From Boseongicola sp. SB0662_bin_57 (GTDB taxonomy: Bacteria; Pseudomonadota; Alphaproteobacteria; Rhodobacterales; Rhodobacteraceae): a DNA stretch of 6,449 nucleotides. The notes beneath the pieces were generated by a model. It did no database searches. It saw only the letters and a list, made by a program, of their open reading frames with translations, and was not told the origin of the DNA. Below are positions 1 to 4,842 of this stretch, piece after piece (the stretch's first letter is position 1; each line of letters starts with the position of its first letter). A program made the position numbers and the translations under genes. The stretch covers positions 1-6,449 of the forward strand of contig VXPN01000287.1 in assembly GCA_009839535.1 (NCBI GenBank), read 5' to 3'.

Positions 1-252
1 TTGCGCCTGGTAGTTCTCGATCTCCTCCGCCTCGGGATCGACCACCGTCCGTACGCGCGTGAACGTCGCCTTTCCGGTCTTGCGGTCGATCGACACGCGA
101 ATGTCCATTTCGGTTCCGTACCGGCTCTTCGCCGCTCGGGCGAGACTTTCCTCCATCGCCTCGACCACCAGCGCCGGATCAATCATCTTTTCGCGCGCCA
201 CCGCTTCGGCGGTCTGCAGGAGCTCAAGCTGATTCGCGGATGTGATTGCCAT
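1..252 (-). CDS. nusA: Transcription termination/antitermination factor NusA, N-terminal part (cut by window edge)
   Basis: The 84 codons present begin MAITSANQLELLQTAEAV and continue through a segment with KMIDPALVVEAMEESLARAAKSRYG-type sequence. This is the N-terminal RNA-polymerase-binding domain of NusA. The full protein in this family is around 500 residues, and its S1, KH and acidic-repeat domains lie outside the window. NusA binds RNA polymerase and modulates pausing, intrinsic termination and antitermination in the cytoplasm. The ATG at 252-250 is supported by a perfect Shine-Dalgarno AAGGAGG (266-260) 7 nt upstream, inside the end of rimP. The rimP stop codon is only 2 nt away, so the two genes are co-transcribed and probably translationally coupled. 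This is the conserved bacterial rimP-nusA(-infB) order. The strong ribosome site suggests NusA is made in larger amounts than RimP. Confidence 0.96.
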   Translation of the reverse strand, partial: MAITSANQLELLQTAEAVAREKMIDPALVVEAMEESLARAAKSRYGTEMDIRVSIDRKTGKATFTRVRTVVDPEAEEIENYQAQ

Positions 253-254
253 TC

Positions 255-830
255 TCAGGCCTCCTTGTCGGCACCCAGATTCGTTTCTGCTTCGTCAACT
301 TCCGTCGTGGGGGTTCGGCTCAGCCTGTTGCGCGCGTTCAGGGAGGCACGCATGAGATCATCGGTCAACACGAGCCTTGCATCGTTCAACCAGTCGAACT
401 TGAGCCCGACAATCCCCTCGTCGACCTCAACAAGCACTTCGTCTTCCTCGACACCGTGAAGCGTGCCCCTGAATCGCTTGCGGCCGTCGATCAATTCGGA
501 CGTCTCGAGCCTTGCCTCGCATCCGCTCCATGCCAAGAAGTCCTTCTTCCGCGTCAGCGGGCGATCGATGCCGGGCGAGCTGACTTCCAGCGTGTAGGCA
601 TCCTCGATCGGATCCTCGACGTCCAGTGTCGCGCTGACGGCAGTCGATATCGTTGCGCAGTCATCGACCTCCATGCCTCCGTCCGGACGCTCTGCCATGA
701 TCTGCAACGTCCTTGCGTTTCCGGACATCAGTCGCACACGCACGAGTTCAAAGCCCAGGCCTTCAACCACCGGGGCGATCACGCCAGCCAGACGCCGGTC
801 CACGCTTGTTCTGGCAACAAGATCGTTCAT
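255..830 (-). CDS. rimP: Ribosome maturation factor RimP
   Basis: RimP is a cytoplasmic factor for maturation of the 30S ribosomal subunit. This 191-residue protein shows the family features in order. There is an N-terminal alpha/beta domain with GFELVRVRL (about residues 26-34) and EVDDCATISTAVSATLD (54-70). The hallmark LEVSSPGIDRPL is at 81-92. A C-terminal SH3-like barrel follows (about 95-158, including VGLKFDWLNDARLV). A charged tail of about 30 residues ends the protein. I chose the ATG at 830, which gives MNDLVARTSVDRRL. A TTG at 842 is in frame but lies in the U-tract of the upstream hairpin and is unlikely. No strong Shine-Dalgarno precedes 830 (only GUGUGAG), in contrast to nusA. 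Expression may therefore depend on the leader, which carries a terminator-like hairpin. rimP is first in the operon with nusA. Confidence 0.96.
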   Translation of the reverse strand: MNDLVARTSVDRRLAGVIAPVVEGLGFELVRVRLMSGNARTLQIMAERPDGGMEVDDCATISTAVSATLDVEDPIEDAYTLEVSSPGIDRPLTRKKDFLAWSGCEARLETSELIDGRKRFRGTLHGVEEDEVLVEVDEGIVGLKFDWLNDARLVLTDDLMRASLNARNRLSRTPTTEVDEAETNLGADKEA

Positions 831-834
831 GGGC

Positions 835-870
835 TCACACAAAAAAACGGGCCGGCGGCCCGTCGGTCAT
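835..870 (-). CDS. Possible 11-codon leader peptide overlapping the rimP attenuator hairpin
   Basis: An ATG at 870-868 opens a short frame encoding MTDGPPARFFV, with its stop (TGA, 837-835) 4 nt before the rimP ATG. The frame spans the whole terminator hairpin and its U-tract. A ribosome translating it would block hairpin formation and deliver itself to the rimP start. That would suit translation-dependent antitermination, and would help explain how rimP starts without a good Shine-Dalgarno. The only ribosome-site hint is GGAA immediately before the ATG, which is too close to be ideal. There is no run of one regulatory amino acid. The peptide may be chance, since the hairpin sequence itself fixes most of its codons. 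Confidence 0.3.
   Translation of the reverse strand: MTDGPPARFFV
841..863 (-). terminator. Intrinsic terminator-like hairpin in the rimP leader (candidate attenuator)
   Basis: Read on the minus strand, a perfect 7-bp GC-rich stem (ACGGGCC at 863-857, GGCCCGT at 853-847) closes a 3-nt loop. It runs directly into a tract of T residues down to 841. This is a textbook Rho-independent terminator shape. It sits only 10 nt before the rimP start and downstream of the likely promoter at 920-948. It would therefore stop transcripts before rimP-nusA unless it is overridden. Rfam describes a rimP leader attenuator in other proteobacteria. Whether this element is homologous cannot be judged here. It could alternatively end a transcript from further upstream, such as pip or a small RNA. 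Confidence 0.8.
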
Positions 871-919
871 TTCCGTTGGAACCTCGGGGGTGGAAGCCGA
901 AGCGCCGCTTTCAAGAAGG

Positions 920-948
920 CATATAGGCCAGTCCGCCGCGGGCTACAA
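920..948 (-). promoter_or_regulatory. Candidate promoter of the rimP-nusA operon
   Basis: On the minus strand, TTGTAG (948-943) and TATATG (925-920) are separated by 17 bp, resembling a housekeeping sigma -35/-10 pair. The predicted transcription start near 912 gives a leader of about 80 nt to rimP, with the hairpin at 841-863 in its second half. Both hexamers are imperfect (TTG core and TATAT core). The assignment rests on spacing and position only. Confidence 0.5.
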
Positions 949-1139
949 GCCGGAAAGTCGGAACGCGGCGCAAATCTTCAAGGCGGCTCTGGGGAGAACG
1001 TGTCCCGGCCTATGGAACTGCCGCCTGCCGGGAGCCTTGGGCCGAGCCCGGCGTGCCCGATGATGCGCAGCGGGCGATTCAGGCCGGGCCCGTCAGTCGA
1101 ACCCGATTCACTGAGCGCTTGCGACTCTTGAGCCCGTTC

Positions 1140-1171
1140 GATGTCCAATGTGTCCGATGAAGCCGGACATC
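1140..1171. repeat. Overlapping inverted repeats (two alternative hairpins) in the pip-rimP gap
   Basis: GATGTCC (1140-1146) is the exact reverse complement of GGACATC (1165-1171). Inside it TGTCCG (1151-1156) is the exact reverse complement of CGGACA (1164-1169), with a 7-nt loop. The two left arms compete for the same right arm, so the RNA could form either hairpin. No U-tract follows on either strand, so it is not an intrinsic terminator. Function is unknown and chance is possible in GC-rich sequence. Confidence 0.45.
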
Positions 1172-1237
1172 CTGGAAGGCCGGGTTGCTTGCGGGCCGCA
1201 TCGCGTTCGCACAAGGACTCCGGGCCTTCGCCGCTCT

Positions 1238-1262
1238 GCATCCCCTCGAGGAGAAGGGGTGC
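1238..1262. repeat. Imperfect inverted repeat (hairpin) in the pip-rimP gap
   Basis: GCA plus CCCCT on the left (1238-1246, one bulged T) pairs with AGGGG plus TGC on the right (1255-1262). This gives an 8-bp stem with one bulge and an 8-nt loop. An 8-bp palindrome CCTCGAGG (1244-1251) overlaps the left arm. There is no T-tract, so it is not a classical terminator. It could be part of a structured RNA or the 3' end of the pip transcript, but no function is shown. Confidence 0.35.
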
Positions 1263-1354
1263 GGCTTCGGCGCGCTTGTCGAAGGAGCGGAGACATTCCC
1301 GGCGGTTCTGGAAGAGGGCACAGGCCCGCCATTGCACGCGCAACAAGGTGACGG

Positions 1355-2359
1355 TCACGCTTGCAGGGTGTCAGCGCTTGCGGTGCGGCCACGCGTTCTC
1401 AGCCCGTCGGTCACGCGCACCAGTTCCGCGCTGATTCCCGGTTCGCTGAGCGCGTGACCGGCCCGCGACACGATCCTCAGGCTCGATCCCGGCCAGCGTG
1501 CGTGCAGTCGAAACGCGCCGACCGGCGGACATATCATGTCGTACCTGCCTTGCACGATAAAACCCGGGATGCCGGAGATGCGGTCAAGGTTGGCCTCGAT
1601 CCAGCCATCGTGGTCGAGAAAGCCCTTGTTCATGAAATAGTGGTTCTCGAGCCGGGCAAAGGCACGTGCGAACTCGGACGGACTTGAACTTCCCGAACCG
1701 TCGTTCCGCATCGAGGCCAAGGTGTTCTCCCAGCTGGTCCACGCTCGTGCAAAGCGGGCTTCGCTCTTCACGTCACCTGAAAACAGCCTTCGCGAATAGG
1801 CGGTGATCAGGTCGCCCCGCTCGTCCTCGGGAACCATGTCGGTGAAGCGTGACCAGACATCCGGCCAGAATGCGCCCGCGCCTCCGCCATAGAACCAGTC
1901 AAGCTCGGCCTGTGTCATCAGGAAGACGCTGCGAAGAACGAAATTCGCCACCCGTTCGGGATGGGTGATCCCGTAGATCAGCGCCAGTGCCGCACCCCAG
2001 CTTCCGCCGAAGACGTTCCAGCGGCTCAGGCCAAGGGTCTCCCGGATCGTCTCTATGTCCCGCACCAGATGCCAGGTCGTGTTGCCTTCAACGCTGGCAT
2101 GCGGGCGTGACCGTCCGCATCCGCGCTGGTCGAAGAGGACGATCCGGTAGAAGTCCGGGTCAAAATACCTTCGCATGGCCGGATTGCACCCGCCTCCCGG
2201 CCCGCCATGCAAAATGACGACCGGCGCCCCTTTCGGATTGCCGCATTGCTCGACATAGAGCCGATGGCCATCGCCGACATCGAGCATTCTCTGATCGTAC
2301 GGGTCGATCCGCGGATAAAGGTATTGCGATGCCGTTTTTTGATCTGACGGTTTGTCCAT
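1355..2359 (-). CDS. pip: Proline iminopeptidase (alpha/beta hydrolase, peptidase family S33)
   Basis: This cytoplasmic serine peptidase releases N-terminal proline from peptides. The 334-residue product matches the family's usual length. Visible features in order are the oxyanion-hole loop HGGPGGGCNP (51-60), DQRGCGRS (77-84), the nucleophile elbow GGSWG with Ser120, a helical cap with ARLENHYF (235-242), the acid in GRYDMICPP (Asp274) and the catalytic His302 in AGHALSEP. The triad Ser120-Asp274-His302 is complete. I chose the ATG at 2359 because AGGA (2368-2365) lies 5 nt upstream and the protein then starts just ahead of the YPRIDPY motif. The frame stays open upstream to 2527 but runs into ubiG on the other strand. 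The gene diverges from ubiG across 69 bp. The last 15 or so residues (RTRGRTASADTLQA) look like a variable tail. Confidence 0.95.
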   Translation of the reverse strand: MDKPSDQKTASQYLYPRIDPYDQRMLDVGDGHRLYVEQCGNPKGAPVVILHGGPGGGCNPAMRRYFDPDFYRIVLFDQRGCGRSRPHASVEGNTTWHLVRDIETIRETLGLSRWNVFGGSWGAALALIYGITHPERVANFVLRSVFLMTQAELDWFYGGGAGAFWPDVWSRFTDMVPEDERGDLITAYSRRLFSGDVKSEARFARAWTSWENTLASMRNDGSGSSSPSEFARAFARLENHYFMNKGFLDHDGWIEANLDRISGIPGFIVQGRYDMICPPVGAFRLHARWPGSSLRIVSRAGHALSEPGISAELVRVTDGLRTRGRTASADTLQA

Positions 2360-2373
2360 GAAAGTCCTATATA
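2344..2373 (+). promoter_or_regulatory. Candidate ubiG promoter
   Basis: CTGACG (2344-2349) and TATATA (2368-2373) are 18 bp apart on the plus strand, giving a start near 2380 and a leader of about 50 nt to ubiG. The -35 element falls inside the first codons of the divergent pip gene. The -10 element overlaps the pip Shine-Dalgarno. TATATA is symmetrical, but using it for pip would start transcription about 2 nt before the pip ATG and lose its ribosome site, so I assign it to ubiG. An AGGAG at 2409-2413 precedes ubiG, a little distant at 15 nt. Confidence 0.4.
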
Positions 2374-2399
2374 CGGGAGTGGGGGCCGATTCACGGAAC

Positions 2400-2427
2400 A
2401 TTTTCAGCAGGAGCCGGCGAAAGACAA
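2400..2427 (-). promoter_or_regulatory. Weak candidate pip promoter
   Basis: On the minus strand TTGTCT (2427-2422) and GAAAAT (2405-2400) are 16 bp apart, upstream of the pip ribosome site. The start would be near 2393, giving a leader of about 34 nt. Both elements match the consensus only partly. I list it because it is the best-placed pair in the short divergent region. Confidence 0.22.
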
Positions 2428-2428
2428 C

Positions 2429-3169
2429 ATGTCCAAGGCATCGACAGTCGACCCGTCGGAGGTCGAGAAGTTCCAGGCCATGGCTGCGGAGTGGTGGGAT
2501 CCGTCCGGGAAGTTCAAGCCCCTCCACATGCTGAACCCCTGCCGCCTGGACTACATAACGTCACAGGTTGCCGTCGAATTCGACCGCGACCTTTCCCGAC
2601 GAGCGCCTTTCTCCGGCCTCCGCATCCTGGACATCGGCTGCGGCGGCGGGCTCCTTTCGGAACCCATGGCCCGCCTCGGGGCGGAGGTGGTGGGCGTCGA
2701 TGCCGCCGAACGCAACGTCCCGGTGGCCAGCCTGCATGCGGACGAGCAGGGACTGTCCATCGACTATCGTCACGCCACGGCCGAAGATCTCGTGGACGAG
2801 GGCGAAACTTTCGACGCGATCCTGAACATGGAAGTGGTCGAGCACGTGCCCGATCCGGGCGCCTTCCTGGCAGTCTGCCATGACCTTCTGAAGCCGGGGG
2901 GCCTGATGACTTGCTCGACCATGAACCGGACGGCCAAGAGTTTCGCCTTGGCGATTGTCTGCGCGGAATACGTCTTGCGATGGCTGCCTGCGGGAACGCA
3001 TCAATGGTCCAGGTTCCTCTCCCCGGACGAGCTCTTCGGACTGCTTCGCCAGGCTGGGCTTGAACCAGTCGACCGGTGCGGCTTCGTCTTCGACCCTCTC
3101 AGATGGGGCTGGCGGCTCTCGGATCGCGACCTTTCGGTAAATTACGTCACGACGTCTCTTCGTCCTTAG
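2429..3169 (+). CDS. ubiG: Ubiquinone biosynthesis O-methyltransferase UbiG
   Basis: UbiG carries out both O-methylation steps of ubiquinone synthesis with S-adenosylmethionine, at the inner face of the cytoplasmic membrane. The 246-residue product is the usual length. It shows the family's N-terminal VDPSEVEKFQAMAAEWWDP (7-25) and PLHMLNPCRLDYI (31-43). SAM motif I LDIGCGGGLLSEPMARLGA is at 67-85, with the adenosine-binding acid in GVDAAE (89-94). Motif II is FDAILNMEVVEHV (128-140). The helical SFALAIVCAEYVLRWLPAGTHQW stretch lies at about 171-193, in the region of UbiG proteins linked to membrane contact. The C-terminal is DLSVNYVTTS. Start ATG 2429 fits the family N-terminus exactly. It is divergent from pip, and its last 23 bp overlap the 3' end of the convergent marR gene. 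Confidence 0.97.
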   Translation: MSKASTVDPSEVEKFQAMAAEWWDPSGKFKPLHMLNPCRLDYITSQVAVEFDRDLSRRAPFSGLRILDIGCGGGLLSEPMARLGAEVVGVDAAERNVPVASLHADEQGLSIDYRHATAEDLVDEGETFDAILNMEVVEHVPDPGAFLAVCHDLLKPGGLMTCSTMNRTAKSFALAIVCAEYVLRWLPAGTHQWSRFLSPDELFGLLRQAGLEPVDRCGFVFDPLRWGWRLSDRDLSVNYVTTSLRP

Positions 3170-3617
3170 CCGTCTCGTCAAGGCCCTGGCGCAATTCACG
3201 CATCACGGGCAGCGCCCCCCGCAAGCGCTCCTCCCCGATCGCGCTGACCGCTTGCGCCAGAACGGGCGCAACCGATGCCAGGGCCATGTCCCACGCCTTG
3301 CGGCCCGAGGGGCTGATCGCGACCAGTTTCTTTCGCGCGTCGTTCCAGTCAGGCCGGACATGAATGAACCCTGCCCGCTGCAGTCTTCCGATCGTGTTTG
3401 TCATTGCGCCACGCGAGACGTGAAAGGCCCGCGCCAGGTCTGCCGGGGTCCGCTCTCCGCCGCATCGGGCCAGGTGATGCAGTATCGAGAATTGGCTGAG
3501 CTCCATTCCTTTGGGCAAGGCCTTGCCAATCCGGCCCCGAACCAGGTGGTCCGCCATGAACATCTCGCTGAACAGCGCGATGGCCAGTTGGTCGACAGGG
3601 TCTCGGGAGTCCGGCAT
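3147..3617 (-). CDS. MarR-family winged helix-turn-helix transcriptional regulator
   Basis: The 156-residue protein has the typical MarR size and layout. An N-terminal dimerisation helix (about 10-32) is followed by ELSQFSILHHLARCG (39-53). The winged HTH has TPADLARAFHVSRGAMTNTIGRLQRAGFI (57-85), with the recognition helix about 68-81. The wing is HVRPDWNDARKKLVAISPSG (86-105). C-terminal dimerisation helices run from about 108 to 150. Such proteins bind palindromic operators as dimers, often repressing their own operon and responding to phenolics or oxidants. The start ATG (3617-3615) overlaps the stop of the upstream Nit gene by 1 nt (TGATG), so it is the last gene of the grxC-nit-marR operon and probably translationally coupled. 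No ligand-sensing cysteine pair of the OhrR type is obvious; Cys52 is the only cysteine I see. A candidate operator is the repeat at 4743-4769. Confidence 0.93.
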   Translation of the reverse strand: MPDSRDPVDQLAIALFSEMFMADHLVRGRIGKALPKGMELSQFSILHHLARCGGERTPADLARAFHVSRGAMTNTIGRLQRAGFIHVRPDWNDARKKLVAISPSGRKAWDMALASVAPVLAQAVSAIGEERLRGALPVMRELRQGLDETAKDEETS

Positions 3618-4444
3618 CAGGCCTGGATGTAGAATTGTTCGCTGGTCAGCGACGGAATGCGCCGCCTCGCATCATCGACCTCGTTCATGTTCAGGTCAAC
3701 CAGGTTGACGCCGGGCGCTGTCCCGCCATCGCAAAGGATCCGACCCCACGGGTCGATCGCCAGGGAATGTCCATGGGTCGTTCTTTGCCGGCCCCGGCTT
3801 GCCGCGTGATCACCGCATTGCGCGGGCGCCAGCACGAAGCACCCGGTCTCGATCGCGCGCGCCCGAAGCAGCGCCTCCCAATGCGCCTTTCCCGTATCGG
3901 GCGAAAACGCGGACGGCACCGTCAGAATCCTGGCGCCGGCCTTTGCAAGGCCGCGAAAGAGATAGGGAAACCGGAGATCATAGCATATCGTCAGCCCGAC
4001 CGGCACACGGTCGACGTTCCCCAGCACCGCCCTGTCTCCTGCACGATACCCGTCGCTCTCCCGGTAGACTTCCGTTTCGCTTATCGCCACGTCAAACATG
4101 TGAATCTTGTCGTATCGCGCAGTGACTTCACCACCCGGAGAAATCAGGAACGACCTGTTGAGAAATCGTCTCTCGTCCCCGGATTTCAATGCCAGCGACC
4201 CAAGCAGAAGCCAGATGTCCAGCCGCGACGCCACGCGACGCAGCGTGGCGAGCGTCTTGTCCCGCTCCTCGACAGCCAGCACTTCGCACTGGTGCGACCG
4301 GCTCGTGGAAACGCAGTTGGTCACCTCCGGCGTCAGGACGAACTTCGCGCCGGCCTCCGCGGCGTCCTCCACGAGACCTGATACCGTTCGCAGGTTTTCC
4401 TGCGGATCATCGGACGAGTTCAATTGAAGAAGGGCGACTTTCAT
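3617..4444 (-). CDS. Nit-family carbon-nitrogen hydrolase (probable deaminated-glutathione or omega-amidase type)
   Basis: This is a 275-residue nitrilase-superfamily amidase with the full catalytic set. The general base is Glu40 in TPEVTN, the lysine is Lys113 in RYDKIHMFD, and the nucleophile is Cys154 in LTICYDLRFP. Further family blocks are SETEVYRESD (122-131), PSAFSPDTGKAHWEALLRARAIE (177-199) and GHSLAIDPWG (225-234). The length and the YDKIHMFDV signature fit the Nit1/Nit2 branch rather than nitrilases or N-carbamoylases. Members of that branch hydrolyse deaminated glutathione or alpha-ketoglutaramate. The assignment to deaminated glutathione is my inference, strengthened by the overlapping glutaredoxin gene. 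The ATG at 4444-4442 overlaps the grxC stop by 4 nt (ATGA), and marR follows with a 1-nt overlap. The protein is cytosolic, with no signal peptide. Confidence 0.93.
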   Translation of the reverse strand: MKVALLQLNSSDDPQENLRTVSGLVEDAAEAGAKFVLTPEVTNCVSTSRSHQCEVLAVEERDKTLATLRRVASRLDIWLLLGSLALKSGDERRFLNRSFLISPGGEVTARYDKIHMFDVAISETEVYRESDGYRAGDRAVLGNVDRVPVGLTICYDLRFPYLFRGLAKAGARILTVPSAFSPDTGKAHWEALLRARAIETGCFVLAPAQCGDHAASRGRQRTTHGHSLAIDPWGRILCDGGTAPGVNLVDLNMNEVDDARRRIPSLTSEQFYIQA

Positions 4445-4701
4445 TGCGCGACCAGCAGCGAATCCAGCCTCCCGGCCCGCTCCAGTGCCGACAGGTCGTC
4501 ATACCCGCCCACGTGGCAGTCCCCGACGAATATCTGCGGAACCGTCCGGCGTCCGCTGGCGCGTCGCATCATTTCCTGCCTTGCCTCCGGCTCGCCCGCC
4601 ACGTCAATCTCGGCAAACGGCACGCCCTTGCCGGCCAGAAGGCGCTTTGCCGCATGGCAATATCCGCAAAGGGGCGAAGTATAGATCTCGACACTCTTCA
4701 T
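4441..4701 (-). CDS. grxC: Glutaredoxin 3 (class I dithiol glutaredoxin)
   Basis: This 86-residue single-domain cytosolic thiol-disulfide oxidoreductase uses glutathione to reduce protein disulfides and glutathionylated proteins. The N-terminal VEIYTSPLCGYCHAAKRLL (4-22) carries the dithiol site Cys12-Gly-Tyr-Cys15. RTVPQIFVGDCHVGGYDDL (52-70) holds the cis-Pro loop TVP (53-55) and the GGYDDL glutathione-binding turn (65-70). The classical enterobacterial site is CPYC. The Gly variant is, from memory, common in Rhodobacter-type alphaproteobacteria. The start ATG 4701 has GAGG 8 nt upstream and gives the compact family N-terminus. The frame stays open further upstream to 4890, but that part is unlike any glutaredoxin and crosses the divergent gene. 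First gene of the grxC-nit-marR operon. Confidence 0.95.
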   Translation of the reverse strand: MKSVEIYTSPLCGYCHAAKRLLAGKGVPFAEIDVAGEPEARQEMMRRASGRRTVPQIFVGDCHVGGYDDLSALERAGRLDSLLVAQ

Positions 4702-4742
4702 TCTGCCGGCCTCGGAAAACCAAAGACTACGTAATGGCTTTT

Positions 4743-4769
4743 CGTGATTCACGCCAGTGCCAGCGTGAA
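4743..4769. promoter_or_regulatory. Operator-like inverted repeats between grxC and the divergent methyltransferase gene
   Basis: TTCACGC (4748-4754) is the exact reverse complement of GCGTGAA (4763-4769), with 8 bp between. CGTGA (4743-4747) and TCACG (4749-4753) form a second palindrome around a single T. The result is three copies of a CGTGA half-site in alternating orientation, 42 bp or more upstream of the grxC ATG. The site lies in the 141-bp divergent promoter region, so a bound protein could affect both transcripts. The MarR regulator encoded at the end of the grxC operon is the natural candidate, but the binding protein is not shown. The repeat could also form a hairpin in RNA. Confidence 0.45.
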
Positions 4770-4842
4770 GCGGGGCGCCGGGGAACATTCCGGGCGAAAT
4801 GCGCGTTGCATTTGCGGCATCCATTCTTACCTTCGCGTTGCC

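Larger units (their letters stand above)
949..1354. other. About 400-bp stretch between pip and rimP with no gene I can support
   Basis: This lies downstream of the pip stop and upstream of the rimP promoter. Several open frames of 67-126 codons cross it on both strands, as expected in GC-rich DNA. None resembles a known family. None has a clear ribosome site, and their compositions are rich in Arg, Ser and Pro, typical of shadow frames. I found no tRNA cloverleaf, RNase P, tmRNA or SRP RNA core motif. Two hairpin-forming repeats are listed separately. No convincing intrinsic terminator follows pip. The stretch could be eroded coding sequence, an unlisted small RNA, or plain spacer. Confidence 0.5.

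Noticed and set aside
831..842. TTG at 842 as the rimP start
   Set aside because: It is a rare start codon, lies in the U-tract of the hairpin, and adds only four residues. The ATG at 830 is the simpler choice.
246..926. A 226-codon open frame on the plus strand
   Set aside because: It is antisense to rimP and the rimP leader, and its sequence is unlike any known protein.
949..1354. Possible tRNA or housekeeping RNA in the gap
   Set aside because: One GGTTCGA-like T-loop string occurs on the minus strand near 1100, but its flanks do not pair and no acceptor stem or anticodon arm can be drawn.
978..1358. A 126-codon minus-strand frame between pip and rimP
   Set aside because: It has the right strand but no ribosome site, a start inside the end of pip, no family resemblance and a shadow-like composition. 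It is kept only as part of the unexplained gap.
2360..2527. N-terminal extension of the proline iminopeptidase to 2527
   Set aside because: It would overlap the ubiG coding region and adds sequence unlike the family. The ATG at 2359 has its own Shine-Dalgarno.
2561..3199. A 212-codon open frame on the minus strand
   Set aside because: It is antisense to ubiG, which matches its family from end to end.
3635..4381. A 248-codon open frame on the plus strand
   Set aside because: It lies fully opposite the Nit-family gene, whose catalytic residues are all present. The antisense translation has no recognisable motif.
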